In this document: positions 16,911-25,277 of the stretch, one piece after another
Layout of the letters: the number at the start of each line of letters is the position of its first letter
Numbering within the stretch: the stretch's first letter is position 1
Program-made: the position numbers and the translations under genes
Assembly: GCF_902498995.1 (NCBI RefSeq)
Contig: NZ_CABVLY010000032.1
Coordinates: 1-64,000 of the forward strand
DNA length: 64,000 nt
Direction: 5' to 3'
From: Burkholderia anthina
Lineage (GTDB): Bacteria > Pseudomonadota > Gammaproteobacteria > Burkholderiales > Burkholderiaceae
Notes under the pieces: generated by a model
What the model saw: the letters and a program-made list of their open reading frames with translations, nothing else
The model's database searches: none
Told to the model about the DNA's origin: nothing

Positions 16911-18389
16911 TCAGCGCTGCGCCTGCATCAGCGGCGGGCGCCGGTCGAACCACGGCCGCGCCTGTTCGAGCTGGCGCGCGAGCCGGAGCAGCAGCGCATC
17001 GTCGGCATGGCGCGCGACGAACTGCACGCCGATCGGCAGCCCGCGTGCGTTCCAGTAGAGCGGCACCGACATCGCGGGCTGCCCGGTCAGGTTGAACAGC
17101 TCGGTGCAGCCGGCCCACGCGAACGCCTTCTCCGACGCCTTCGACAGCATTTCCTGCAGCAGCGGCTTCACCGGCAGCACGCCGAGCAGCTTCATCTGCG
17201 CGGCTTCGAACGACGTCGGCTGCAGCTCGCCGATCTTGACCGGCGGGCCCGCGAGTGTCGCGCACAGAATCGCGTCGTAGCGCGACACGAGGCCGGCCAC
17301 CTGCACGGTGAGCTGGCGCTGCCATTCGAGCACGTCCGGCAGGCGCGCACGCGCCACGCGCCGGCCGACGACGGCCATCGCCCACGTCGCGGGCTCGAAC
17401 TCGTTGCGCTTCGGGGGGCGCCCGGTCAGCGCGCGCGCGCCGAGCACCATCTCCTCGGCGATCGTCGCCCACAGCGTGAGGAAGGTTTCGGCCGCGCGGG
17501 CATGGTCGATGTTCAGCGTCGCCGGTTCGACGTGATGGCCGAGCGATTCGACGAGCGCGGCCGCGTCGTTCAGCGCGGCGAGCGTATCGCCGGCGAGCGC
17601 GGGCGCGAGCATCGGATCGACGACGAGGCCGATCCGCAGCGGGCCGGGCGGCGTGTCGAGCGCGCCGAGGTAGGTGCCGGGCGCGCCGGGCGGCAGCGTC
17701 TGCCCGGTCGTCACGTCGAGCAGCAGCGCGCTGTCGCGCACGCTGCGCGCGACCGCGTGCTGGACGACCAGCTCGCCGTTCGACGGCAGGTCGACCAGCA
17801 GCGGGTTGCGGCTCGGCTTCAGGCCGAACAGCCCGCAGCACGATGCCGGAATCCGGATCGAGCCGCCGCCGTCGGACGCATGCGCGATCGGCACGATGCC
17901 GGCCGCGACGGCCGCCGCCGCGCCGCCGCTCGAACCGCCCGGCGTGTGATCGAGGTTCCACGGGTTGCGGCACGCGCCGAACAGCTGGGGTTCGGTGTAC
18001 GGCATCTGGCCGATCTCGGACGTGTTGGTCTTGCCGAACACGTTGAGCCCCGCCGCGCGGCTTCGCGCGATCACCGGCGAATCGTCGGCGGGCACGAAGT
18101 AGCGGTAGTGCCGGCTGCCCATCGACAGCGGCAGCCCGGCGACCGCCGCGCCGAGATCCTTCACGAGATACGGGACGCCGGCGAACGGTGCGTCGGCGCC
18201 GGCATCGGCGGCCGGCTCCGCCCGCTTGCGCGCGGCGTCGTAGTCCTGCAGCACGATCGCGTTGACCGCGCCGTTGACCGCTTCGGCCTGCCCGATCGCG
18301 GCGTCGAGCAGTTCGCGCGGGCTCGCCTTGCGTTCGCGCACGAGCGCGGCGAGGCCGATCGCGTCGTGCGCGAGATAGTCCGAGTGCAT
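16911..18389 (-). CDS. Amidase (amidase signature family)
   Basis: Hydrolyses amide bonds; natural substrate unknown. The 492 residues have the Ser-cisSer-Lys triad of the family: Lys in YLVKDLGAA, Ser in the Gly/Ser-rich TPGGSSGGAAAAVAAG, and Ser in GGGSIRIPASCCG. The C-terminal GQPAMSVPLYWNARGLPIGVQ segment (quoted in part) is also typical. ATG at 18389 is chosen because GGGGGTG lies 6 nt upstream; a GTG at 18398 in the same frame would overlap that site. There is no GatB/GatC partner nearby, so it is unlikely to be the tRNA amidotransferase subunit. Confidence 0.9.
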   Translation of the reverse strand: MHSDYLAHDAIGLAALVRERKASPRELLDAAIGQAEAVNGAVNAIVLQDYDAARKRAEPAADAGADAPFAGVPYLVKDLGAAVAGLPLSMGSRHYRYFVPADDSPVIARSRAAGLNVFGKTNTSEIGQMPYTEPQLFGACRNPWNLDHTPGGSSGGAAAAVAAGIVPIAHASDGGGSIRIPASCCGLFGLKPSRNPLLVDLPSNGELVVQHAVARSVRDSALLLDVTTGQTLPPGAPGTYLGALDTPPGPLRIGLVVDPMLAPALAGDTLAALNDAAALVESLGHHVEPATLNIDHARAAETFLTLWATIAEEMVLGARALTGRPPKRNEFEPATWAMAVVGRRVARARLPDVLEWQRQLTVQVAGLVSRYDAILCATLAGPPVKIGELQPTSFEAAQMKLLGVLPVKPLLQEMLSKASEKAFAWAGCTELFNLTGQPAMSVPLYWNARGLPIGVQFVARHADDALLLRLARQLEQARPWFDRRPPLMQAQR

Positions 18390-18456
18390 CGCTGTCACCC
18401 CCGTTGTGACTCGTGGCGATGAAAGGAGAATAACGCGGGGCCGGCCCCGCTTGCGC

Positions 18457-19149
18457 TTACAGCTGCTCGGCGAGGAACGTCAGCGTGCGGCCGTGCGCGA
18501 GCGCCGATGCGCGCTGATGGTACGACGCGCGGTCCGTGCAGTTGAAGCCGTGCTCGGCGCCCGGGTACACGTGGAACGACGCGTTGCCGCGGCCCGCGAA
18601 TGCGCCCTTCACCTGTTCGACGGCCTCGAGCGGGATCCCGTGATCGTTTTCCGCGTAGTGGAACAGGATCGGCTGCGTGACCTTGCCGGCGAGGTCGAGC
18701 GCATTCTGGATGCCGCCGCCGTAATAGGCGACCGCCGCATCGACCTTGCCCGCGGCCGCCGCGCGATACGCGAGCTGGCCGCCGAAGCAGTAGCCGATCG
18801 CGGCGATCTTGCCGGCGACTTCGGGGCGTGCGCGCAGCGCGTCGGCGGCCGCGCCGATGTCCGCGACCGCGAGGCCGATGTCGGTCTTCTTCATCAGCTC
18901 GATGCCTTTGTCGCGATCGGCGCCTTCATAGGTCAGCTCGACGCGCGGCTGCGTGCGCCAGAACACGTCCGGCGCGAGCGCGACGAAGCCGTCGGCCGCG
19001 TACTGATCCGCGACCGCGCGGATGTGCGAGTTCACGCCGAAGATCTCCTGGATGATGATGACGGCGGGGCCTTTGCCGCGCTTGGGCAGCGCGAGATAGC
19101 CGCCGAAGCTGTCGTTACCGGTCGGGATGTCGATCCATTGGGCAGTCAC
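18457..19149 (-). CDS. Dienelactone hydrolase family protein
   Basis: Alpha/beta hydrolase, 230 residues. The nucleophile elbow GYCFGG carries a Cys nucleophile, as in dienelactone hydrolases; VIIIQEIFGVN holds the conserved Glu, and GAEHGFNC the catalytic His. The natural substrate is unknown; many chromosomal members are not in an aromatic degradation operon, and none is seen here. GTG at 19149 (protein starting TAQWIDIPTG after Met) is preferred: AGGAG lies 7 nt upstream. A frame open to 19248 adds residues without a ribosome site. Confidence 0.9.
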   Translation of the reverse strand: MTAQWIDIPTGNDSFGGYLALPKRGKGPAVIIIQEIFGVNSHIRAVADQYAADGFVALAPDVFWRTQPRVELTYEGADRDKGIELMKKTDIGLAVADIGAAADALRARPEVAGKIAAIGYCFGGQLAYRAAAAGKVDAAVAYYGGGIQNALDLAGKVTQPILFHYAENDHGIPLEAVEQVKGAFAGRGNASFHVYPGAEHGFNCTDRASYHQRASALAHGRTLTFLAEQL

Positions 19150-19419
19150 GTTTGAACTCCTGGCGAACGGGTGCGCGCGATGCGCGCCGTGGGTGGAAGA
19201 GGGGCGGCCTAGTGTGCCACCAATCCCGGGGTGGTGCAGCGCGCGCAAGGTATGCGCCCGCGATGCGGACGTGCTTCTCCCGCACGTTGTCGAACCCGCT
19301 TCTCGCGCAGCGATCGTTTCGATCTCGATTATTCATTTTTCGGCGCCGCGCCGCTTCGATAGAGTCGATGTGTCGGCCTTTACAAAGCGCTTTCGCGCAT
19401 CGTCATCGAAGGATTCGCC

Positions 19420-20499
19420 ATGTCCGCCCGTTCATTCTCCACACCGTTTTCCGAACGCTTCGGCCTGCGCCTGCCGCTCGTGCAGGCGCCGATGGTCGGC
19501 GCGACCACGGCCGCGATGGTCGCGGCCGCTTCCAATGCCGGCGCGCTCGGCAGTCTCGGCGCCGGCGCGTTCGCGCCCGATCGCCTCGCGGCCGAAGTCG
19601 ACGCCATTCGCGCGGCGACCGATCGTCCGTTCGCCGTGAACCTGTTCGTGCTGCCGGATGCCTCGCCCGACGCGGCGACCGTTGCGCGTGCGCTCGCCGC
19701 GATCGATCCGCTGAATGCGACGCTCGGGTTGCCGCCGGGCACCGCGCCCGCGCGGTATGCGCCCGACTTCCGCGCGCAGCTCGATGCGCTCGTCACACTG
19801 CGCGTGCCGGTCGCGAGCTTCACGTTCGGCGTGCTCGACGCGGCCGACGTCGCGCGCCTGAAGGCCGTCGGCACCTACGTGATCGGCACCGCGACGCACG
19901 TTGCCGAAGGGCTCGCGTGGCAGGCGGCCGGCGCCGACGCGTTGTCCGCGCAGGGGGCCGAGGCCGGCGGGCATCGCGGCACCTTCATCGGCCCGGCCGA
20001 CGATGCGCTGATCGGCACGCTCGCGCTGGTGCCGCAGCTCGTCGATGCGACCGGCCTGCCGGTGCTCGCCGCGGGCGGCATCATGGACGGCCGCGGGATC
20101 GCCGCCGCGCTCGCGCTGGGCGCGCAGGGCGCACAGCTCGGCACCGCGTTCCTCACCTGCGCGGAGAGCGCGATCGCGGCCGACTGGAAAGCGCGCCTGC
20201 TCGCGAGCGCCGATACGTCGACGCAGGTGACGCGCGCGATCACCGGGCGCCATGCGCGCGGGTTGCGCAACACGCTGATGGCGCGGCTCGGCGAGCGTGT
20301 CGCCGACGCCGCGCCGTATCCGGTGCAGAACGCGCTGACGCAGCCGCTGCGCCAGGCGGCCGCGCGCGCGAACGACGGCGACTATCTGTCGCTGTGGGCC
20401 GGGCAGGGCGCGCCGCTCGCGCGGCGACGCGACGCCGCGCTGACGACGTCGCAACTCGTCGCGGCGCTCGACGCCGAATGGCGTGCGACGCTCGCATGA
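19420..20499 (+). CDS. Nitronate monooxygenase (2-nitropropane dioxygenase family)
   Basis: FMN-dependent enzyme oxidising nitronates such as propionate-3-nitronate. The 359 residues form one TIM-barrel domain: APMVGATTAAMVAAASNAGALGSLGAG (quoted in part) at the N-terminus, FAVNLFV, GTATHVAEGLAWQAAGAD, the catalytic-histidine segment QGAEAGGHRG, and LAAGGIMDGRGIAAALALGAQGAQLGTAFL (quoted in part) forming the phosphate site. ATG at 19420 follows GAAGGATTCGCC. It is divergent from the dienelactone hydrolase gene, sharing a 270-bp upstream region. Confidence 0.92.
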   Translation: MSARSFSTPFSERFGLRLPLVQAPMVGATTAAMVAAASNAGALGSLGAGAFAPDRLAAEVDAIRAATDRPFAVNLFVLPDASPDAATVARALAAIDPLNATLGLPPGTAPARYAPDFRAQLDALVTLRVPVASFTFGVLDAADVARLKAVGTYVIGTATHVAEGLAWQAAGADALSAQGAEAGGHRGTFIGPADDALIGTLALVPQLVDATGLPVLAAGGIMDGRGIAAALALGAQGAQLGTAFLTCAESAIAADWKARLLASADTSTQVTRAITGRHARGLRNTLMARLGERVADAAPYPVQNALTQPLRQAAARANDGDYLSLWAGQGAPLARRRDAALTTSQLVAALDAEWRATLA

Positions 20500-20998
20500 A
20501 TGGAGCGACACCTGTCCGAACGGTTCGATGCCTGCATGAAAGCGTCGATGCCCGCACGAGCCGTCCGGAAGCGGCCTGAACGGTTCGTCGCCGAGCCAGA
20601 AACGCGCGTGTTGTCACGCGCGTTTCATTCAACGATCCCGTGCACAAAATACCGAATCGAAATGGCGCGGGAATGCTTTAAAGCGAGCTTTCATCCAGCT
20701 TCTGACGATTAGCGGAAACCCTTATCCGGCGGGGCTTGCAGCGATATTCGAGTGGTTATTCCAAAGCGCCGTATCGGTAGTGTTACCACTACCCCAAAAA
20801 AGTCCCACAAATTAATTTGATCACCTACACTTGCGCGCAAGTACGGGCGGGCAGTTGCTAAAAGCGGCTGTTTCTCCACGTGCTTGAGGCCAAGTGCATG
20901 AACGATGCAACCGGCGAATCGTCCAGTGAATGCAAACACAGGGATGGCAGCGGGGCACCGGGCGATGGCGTTTATTGGGACCGAAACTGGAGACTTAC
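20500..20998. other. 499-bp intergenic region with stacked palindromes
   Basis: No supported gene. It contains a 12-bp hairpin without T-run at 20599-20626, a hairpin GGTAGTG/CACTACC at 20776-20793, and two perfect palindromes CAAATTAATTTG (20808-20819) and ACTTGCGCGCAAGT (20829-20842). The last three lie 160-220 bp upstream of the binding-protein gene and look like its control region. Confidence 0.6.
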
Positions 20999-22141
20999 AT
21001 GAATATCAAGATGCAAAAGCTGTTGCCGATCACCGCTGCGGCGATGCTGTGCGTTGCAGCTGCAAGCAACGCGGCCGCCGATCAAGTCGTCAAGATCGGC
21101 CACGTCGCGCCTTTGACGGGCGGTATTGCACACCTGGGCAAGGACAACGAAAACGGTGCACGTCTCGCAGTGGAGGAGATCAACGCGAAGGGTCTCTCGA
21201 TCGGCGGCCAGAAGATCACGCTGCAACTGGATGCGCAGGATGACGCGGCCGACCCGCGCCAGGCCACGCAGGTTGCGCAGAAGCTCGTCGACGACAAGGT
21301 CGTCGCGGTGGTCGGCCACCTGAACTCGGGCACGTCGATCCCGGCCTCGAAGATCTACAGCGATGCGGGCATCGTGCAGATCTCGCCGTCGGCGACCAAC
21401 CCGGCATACACGCAGCAAGGCTTCAAGACCACGTATCGCGTGGTGGCGACCGATGCGCAGCAGGGCCCGGCACTGGCGAACTACGCGCACTCGAAGGGCA
21501 TCAAGAGCGTGGCGGTGGTCGACGATTCGACCGCGTACGGCCAGGGTCTCGCGAACGAGTTCGAGAAGAAGGCGAAAGCGCTCGGCCTGAAGGTGATGTC
21601 GCACGACGCGACCAACGACAAGGCGGTCGACTTCCGCGCGATTCTGACCAAGATCAAGGGCGAGAATCCGGACGCGATCATGTACGGCGGCATGGACGCC
21701 ACCGGCGGCCCGTTCGCGAAACAGGCGAAGCAGCTCGGCCTGCGCGCGAAGATCTTCGCGGGCGACGGCGTGTGCACGGAGAAGCTGGCCGACCTGGCCG
21801 GCGATGCGACCGACAACATCGTGTGCTCGGAAGCAGGTGCGTCGCTCGAGAAGATGCCGGGCGGTGCCGCGTTCAAGGCGAAGTACGAGAAGCGTTTCGG
21901 CCAGCCGATCCAGATCTACGCACCGTTCACGTACGATGCCGTGTACATCATCGTCGATGCGATGAAGCGCGCGAACTCGACGGACCCGGCGAAGATCCTC
22001 GCGGCCATGCCGGCGACGAACTACACGGGCGTGATCGGCACGACGACCTTCGACTCGAAGGGCGACCTGCAGCACGGCGTGATTTCGCTGTACAACTACA
22101 AGAGCGGCAAGAAGACGCTGCTCGACGAAGTGAAGATGTAA
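20999..22141 (+). CDS. Branched-chain amino acid ABC transporter, periplasmic substrate-binding protein (LivJ/LivK-like)
   Basis: Periplasmic receptor for a HAAT-family importer. The 380 residues start with a Sec signal peptide (MNIKMQKLLPITAAAMLCVA, cut after SNAAA) and continue with VKIGHVAPLTGGIAHLGKD, GARLAVEEINAKG, VAVVGHLNSGTSIPAS and YAPFTYDAVYIIVDAMKRA (quoted in part), all standard for Leu/Ile/Val-binding proteins. The two cysteines in GDGVCTEKL and NIVCSEAG are typical. ATG at 20999 follows GGAG; upstream in-frame sequence is not signal-like. No permease or ATPase genes adjoin, so it is an orphan receptor here. The ligand is inferred only. Confidence 0.93.
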   Translation: MNIKMQKLLPITAAAMLCVAAASNAAADQVVKIGHVAPLTGGIAHLGKDNENGARLAVEEINAKGLSIGGQKITLQLDAQDDAADPRQATQVAQKLVDDKVVAVVGHLNSGTSIPASKIYSDAGIVQISPSATNPAYTQQGFKTTYRVVATDAQQGPALANYAHSKGIKSVAVVDDSTAYGQGLANEFEKKAKALGLKVMSHDATNDKAVDFRAILTKIKGENPDAIMYGGMDATGGPFAKQAKQLGLRAKIFAGDGVCTEKLADLAGDATDNIVCSEAGASLEKMPGGAAFKAKYEKRFGQPIQIYAPFTYDAVYIIVDAMKRANSTDPAKILAAMPATNYTGVIGTTTFDSKGDLQHGVISLYNYKSGKKTLLDEVKM

Positions 22142-22170
22142 GCTGAAAAGCGGTCGACAGAAGGGGTGAA

Positions 22171-22205
22171 AGCGCGCCTGCGGCAACGCAGGCGCGCTTT
22201 CTTTT
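22171..22205 (+). terminator. Rho-independent terminator after the binding-protein gene
   Basis: A 12-bp stem (AGCGCGCCTGCG with CGCAGGCGCGCT) with a 4-nt loop, followed by TTTCTTTT. Confidence 0.92.
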
Positions 22206-22235
22206 GAGGGAGCCGCATCAGGCGCGGCGCGCCCG

Positions 22236-23450
22236 TCAGATCTTCAGATGCGCGAGCACCTTCGGCGCGACGCCCGCGACGAGCGCCGCGCACAGCGCGA
22301 CCACCGACAGCCCGATGGTCAGGTTCGCGGCTTGCGCGACCGCGCCGATCACGACCGGACCGAACAGCAATCCGAAATACGCGAGCCCGGCCACGTGCGC
22401 GAGGCCTTCGGCCGCGTGGATTCCCTTCACGCGCGCGGCCGCGGCGAACAGCACGGGCATCATGTTCGCGAGGCCGAGGCCCATCAGCGTGAAACCCGTC
22501 AGTACCGCTATCGGGTTCGGCAGCAGCAGGGCGCCGACCATCCCCGCGCACGCGAGCGACGCGCTGACGAACACGAGCTGCGGTGCGCCGAAGCGCGCCC
22601 GCACGGCGTCGCCCGCGAAGCGCGCGATCGCCATGCCGCCGGAGAAGGCGGCATACGCGGCGCTCGCGAGCGCCGGGCTCGCCGCGACCACGTCGCGCAT
22701 GTAGACCGTCGCCCAGTCGTACATCGCGCCTTCGGCGATCAGCGCGACGAGCGCGATGCCGCCGAGCATCCACAGTGCCGACGAGCGCCAGCGATTGCCG
22801 CCGCCATGCGCGTGTTCGTGATGCGGCACGTGCGGCAGCACGGCCGGGCTCGCGGCCAGCAGCACCGCCGCGCTGACGGCCGCCGCGAGCGCCAGGTGCA
22901 CGGCCGGCGCCATGCCGGCCGACAGCAGCGCACCGCCGGCCGCCGCGCCCGACATCCCGCCGATGCTGAACATCCCGTGCAGCGACGACATGATCGGCTT
23001 GCCGAGCGCGATCTCGACCGCGCTCGCCTCGGCGTTCATCGCGACGTCCAGCGTGGCCATCGAGAAACCGAACAGCGCGAGCACGACGAGCAGCATCCAG
23101 TAGTCGGGCACGACGAGGATCAGCGCCGCGCACGCGGACAGCACGAGGCCGCCCGCGAGGCACGCGGTTTGCGAGCCGACGCGCGCGATCCAGCGCGCGA
23201 TCGTCAGCATCGCGGCGATCGAGCCGCCCGCGACCGCGAACAGCGCGATCGACAGCAGCCCCGGGCTCAGCGCGAACTTGTCGCGCACGGTCGGCACGTG
23301 CACGCCCCAGGACGCGTACATCATGCCGGCGATGAAGAACAGCGCCATCGTCGCCGTGCGCGCGCGCTGGCGGACCGGCAGGGCCAGCACGCGATGCGCG
23401 TCGGGCGCGGCGGCGAAATCGGACGAGGATCGGGAGGAAGATTCGGACAC
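22236..23450 (-). CDS. MFS transporter, YbjJ-like
   Basis: Inner-membrane major facilitator of 404 residues with about twelve hydrophobic segments. The opening after a polar tail, FFIAGMMYASWGVHVPTVRDKF, resembles the YbjJ/fucose-permease-like branch. A His-rich cytoplasmic loop (HVPHHEHAHGGG) sits between the two halves. GTG at 23450 is chosen because AGAG is correctly spaced upstream; the much longer frame to 24446 runs through the neighbouring gene and has no support. The substrate is unknown. It is divergent from the HugZ-like gene. Confidence 0.88.
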   Translation of the reverse strand: MSESSSRSSSDFAAAPDAHRVLALPVRQRARTATMALFFIAGMMYASWGVHVPTVRDKFALSPGLLSIALFAVAGGSIAAMLTIARWIARVGSQTACLAGGLVLSACAALILVVPDYWMLLVVLALFGFSMATLDVAMNAEASAVEIALGKPIMSSLHGMFSIGGMSGAAAGGALLSAGMAPAVHLALAAAVSAAVLLAASPAVLPHVPHHEHAHGGGNRWRSSALWMLGGIALVALIAEGAMYDWATVYMRDVVAASPALASAAYAAFSGGMAIARFAGDAVRARFGAPQLVFVSASLACAGMVGALLLPNPIAVLTGFTLMGLGLANMMPVLFAAAARVKGIHAAEGLAHVAGLAYFGLLFGPVVIGAVAQAANLTIGLSVVALCAALVAGVAPKVLAHLKI

Positions 23451-23732
23451 GGGATGCTCTTCGATGGAAAATGCGCGGGCGCGTCGCGCCCGTCTGATTC
23501 GTCCGATTCTATCGAACCGCTTACCGTCTTGCCGGCGCACTGGCCGTCCGGCCGATCGGGCGCGACCGCACGCGGCATCGGCGCGGGCGCATTCGTTATC
23601 CATCCGGCCGATGCGTGGCAGGTCGCGCGCGCAGGTAACATCGATGCACATGCGTGGTGCCCGGCGCGTGGCACGCATTGCGCGCCCGTCCGCCGTCATC
23701 GCCGCGCCCGCCTTTCGACCGCAGGAGTCACC

Positions 23733-24392
23733 GTGAACATCGATCCCGCCCTTGCCCTGCACCTGCTGCACCGCTGCGCGCTGGGCACGCTCGCGACCCA
23801 CGCGCGCGACCCGCAGGGTTTTCCGTATCCGACGGTCGTCCCGTTTGCGCCCGATGCAAGCCATCGGCCCGTGATTCTCGTGAGCCGTCTTGCCGAACAT
23901 ACGCGCAATCTCGCCGCCGACCCGCGCGCGGGCTTTCTCGTGGTCGACGCACCGGACGGCGACGTGCTCAATGCCGAGCGCGCGACGCTGCTCGGCCGTT
24001 TCGTGCCGCTCGGCGACGATCCGCATGTCGCCGCACGCTACGTGCGCTACGAACCGGACGCCGCGCGCTATCTCGCGCTCGGCGATTTCACGTTCTGGGC
24101 GCTGGACATCGAGCGGCTGCGCTATATCGGCGGCTTTGGCCGGATGGGCTGGGTGGACGGCGCGGGGCTCGACGCGCGGCCGCCGCTCGGGTTCGACGAC
24201 GAAAGGGCGCTCTGGGGCGCCTACGATGCGAGCGATGCGCGCCGCGACGGGCTCGAACTGCTCGGCGTGGACCGCCACGGCGCCGACTGGCGCTGCGACG
24301 GCCGCCGCGTACGCACGCCATTCGATGTAACGCCGGCTGATTCGGACGCATTGCGCGATCGGCTGATTGCATGCGCGCGTGATGTGACGTGA
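23733..24392 (+). CDS. HugZ-like pyridoxamine 5'-phosphate oxidase-fold protein
   Basis: The 219-residue protein has an N-terminal flavin-reductase-like split-barrel domain (LLHRCALGTLATHARDPQG, PVILVSRLAEHTRNL, RAGFLVV) and a C-terminal DUF2470-like part. FTFWALDIERLRYIGGFGRMGW (quoted in part: RYIGGFGRMGW) is the typical HugZ hallmark linking the halves. Members act in haem iron use or are simply FMN-binding. The GTG at 23733 follows CAGGAG. It begins 282 nt from the divergent MFS gene. No haem transport genes are next to it, so the role in iron use is uncertain. Confidence 0.83.
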   Translation: MNIDPALALHLLHRCALGTLATHARDPQGFPYPTVVPFAPDASHRPVILVSRLAEHTRNLAADPRAGFLVVDAPDGDVLNAERATLLGRFVPLGDDPHVAARYVRYEPDAARYLALGDFTFWALDIERLRYIGGFGRMGWVDGAGLDARPPLGFDDERALWGAYDASDARRDGLELLGVDRHGADWRCDGRRVRTPFDVTPADSDALRDRLIACARDVT

Positions 24393-24746
24393 CGTCGCGC
24401 ATGCCGGTTTGCACGTTTGGCAGGCCGCGAGCGGCGATTTTCGCAAACTTGTCGCCAGATGAAAGCTTCGATTTTGCGCATGCAGGGTAATTGCGTATGC
24501 TGACAGGCCTAATACGCGATCGGTAATGTCCTAATCTCTATGTAACCGCGAACAAATTTGAGAAAAGGCCGTGGCGGCCCAAAATGACGTGTGTGATTTA
24601 CAATTGGTCTCGGGATTTTCATGAATCCCGCTTCTATCAAATCTTTTTTGTGCTAATCTCTGCCTTCGAAAATCCGAGGCACCAATATTCCATGAATGGT
24701 TAGCCGGCTGCAGACCGGTGCCATTGGTCATATAGAAAGGGAAACT
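24393..24746. other. 354-bp AT-richer leader of the H-NS-like gene
   Basis: No gene. Base composition drops markedly relative to the surroundings between about 24480 and 24700. It contains a 7-bp hairpin CGGGATT/AATCCCG (24611-24630) followed by TTTTTT at 24653-24658. AT-rich, possibly curved DNA upstream of an H-NS-family gene is expected where the protein represses itself. Confidence 0.55.
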
Positions 24747-25040
24747 ATGTCTTCTTACAAGGACCTGCTGGCCCAGCGGGAGAAGCTGGAGAAGCAAATC
24801 GAAGAAGCCAAGTCGCGTGAATACGCTGAAGTGCTGAATGACGTGAAGCAAAAAATTGCCGACTACGGCTTTTCGCTCGCGGAACTCGGCCTGAGCCGCG
24901 CGAAGGCAGGTAAAGTCGGTCGTCCGCGCGCAGGCGTGGCGGCAAAATACCGCGATCCGGAAACGGGCGCGACGTGGTCGGGCCGCGGCAAGCCGCCGCG
25001 CTGGATCGCCGGCAAGGACCGCGAACAATTCTCGATTTAA
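24747..25040 (+). CDS. H-NS family nucleoid-associated histone-like protein
   Basis: Small nucleoid protein and xenogeneic silencer. The 97 residues start with a coiled-coil oligomerisation region (about 1-45: SYKDLLAQREKLEKQIEEAK) and end with the DNA-binding domain VAAKYRDPETGATWSGRGKPPRWI, where the short GRGKPP-type loop is the AT-hook-like minor-groove contact (R-G-R or Q-G-R in relatives). ATG at 24747 is preceded by AAAGGGAA. It is monocistronic, with its own terminator. Burkholderia genomes carry several such paralogues (Bph-type); which one this is cannot be told here. Confidence 0.94.
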   Translation: MSSYKDLLAQREKLEKQIEEAKSREYAEVLNDVKQKIADYGFSLAELGLSRAKAGKVGRPRAGVAAKYRDPETGATWSGRGKPPRWIAGKDREQFSI

Positions 25041-25063
25041 GCAAACGTTTAAGTCGTTGTCTC

Positions 25064-25101
25064 AAAAGAGCCGCGTATCCGTGCAGGAGCGCGGCTTTTT
25101 T
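25064..25101 (+). terminator. Rho-independent terminator after the H-NS-like gene
   Basis: AGCCGCG (25069-25075) pairs with CGCGGCT (25090-25096), preceded by AAAAG and followed by TTTTT. Confidence 0.88.
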
Positions 25102-25277
25102 GTATGGTGGTATCGGAATGTATGCGTGGTGTCATGAAAATGTCAGAAACGCCGTGTGAATGGGAATGCAACCTGTTCGCATAACCGGTTGATTTAACTG
25201 GGGAATTTAGGGTTATCGGAATGCCCGGAGGGCTTCGTTTGATAGAATTCCGTACCCCAACCGATATCTCGTATTTC

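Noticed and set aside
20599..20626. 12-bp hairpin after the nitronate monooxygenase gene
   Set aside because: Perfect stem but no T-run; not called as a terminator, only mentioned in the gap entry.
22248..24392. A 714-codon plus-strand frame covering the MFS gene and the HugZ-like gene
   Set aside because: Only the last 219 codons, from GTG 23733, are a recognisable protein; the rest is antisense to the MFS gene.
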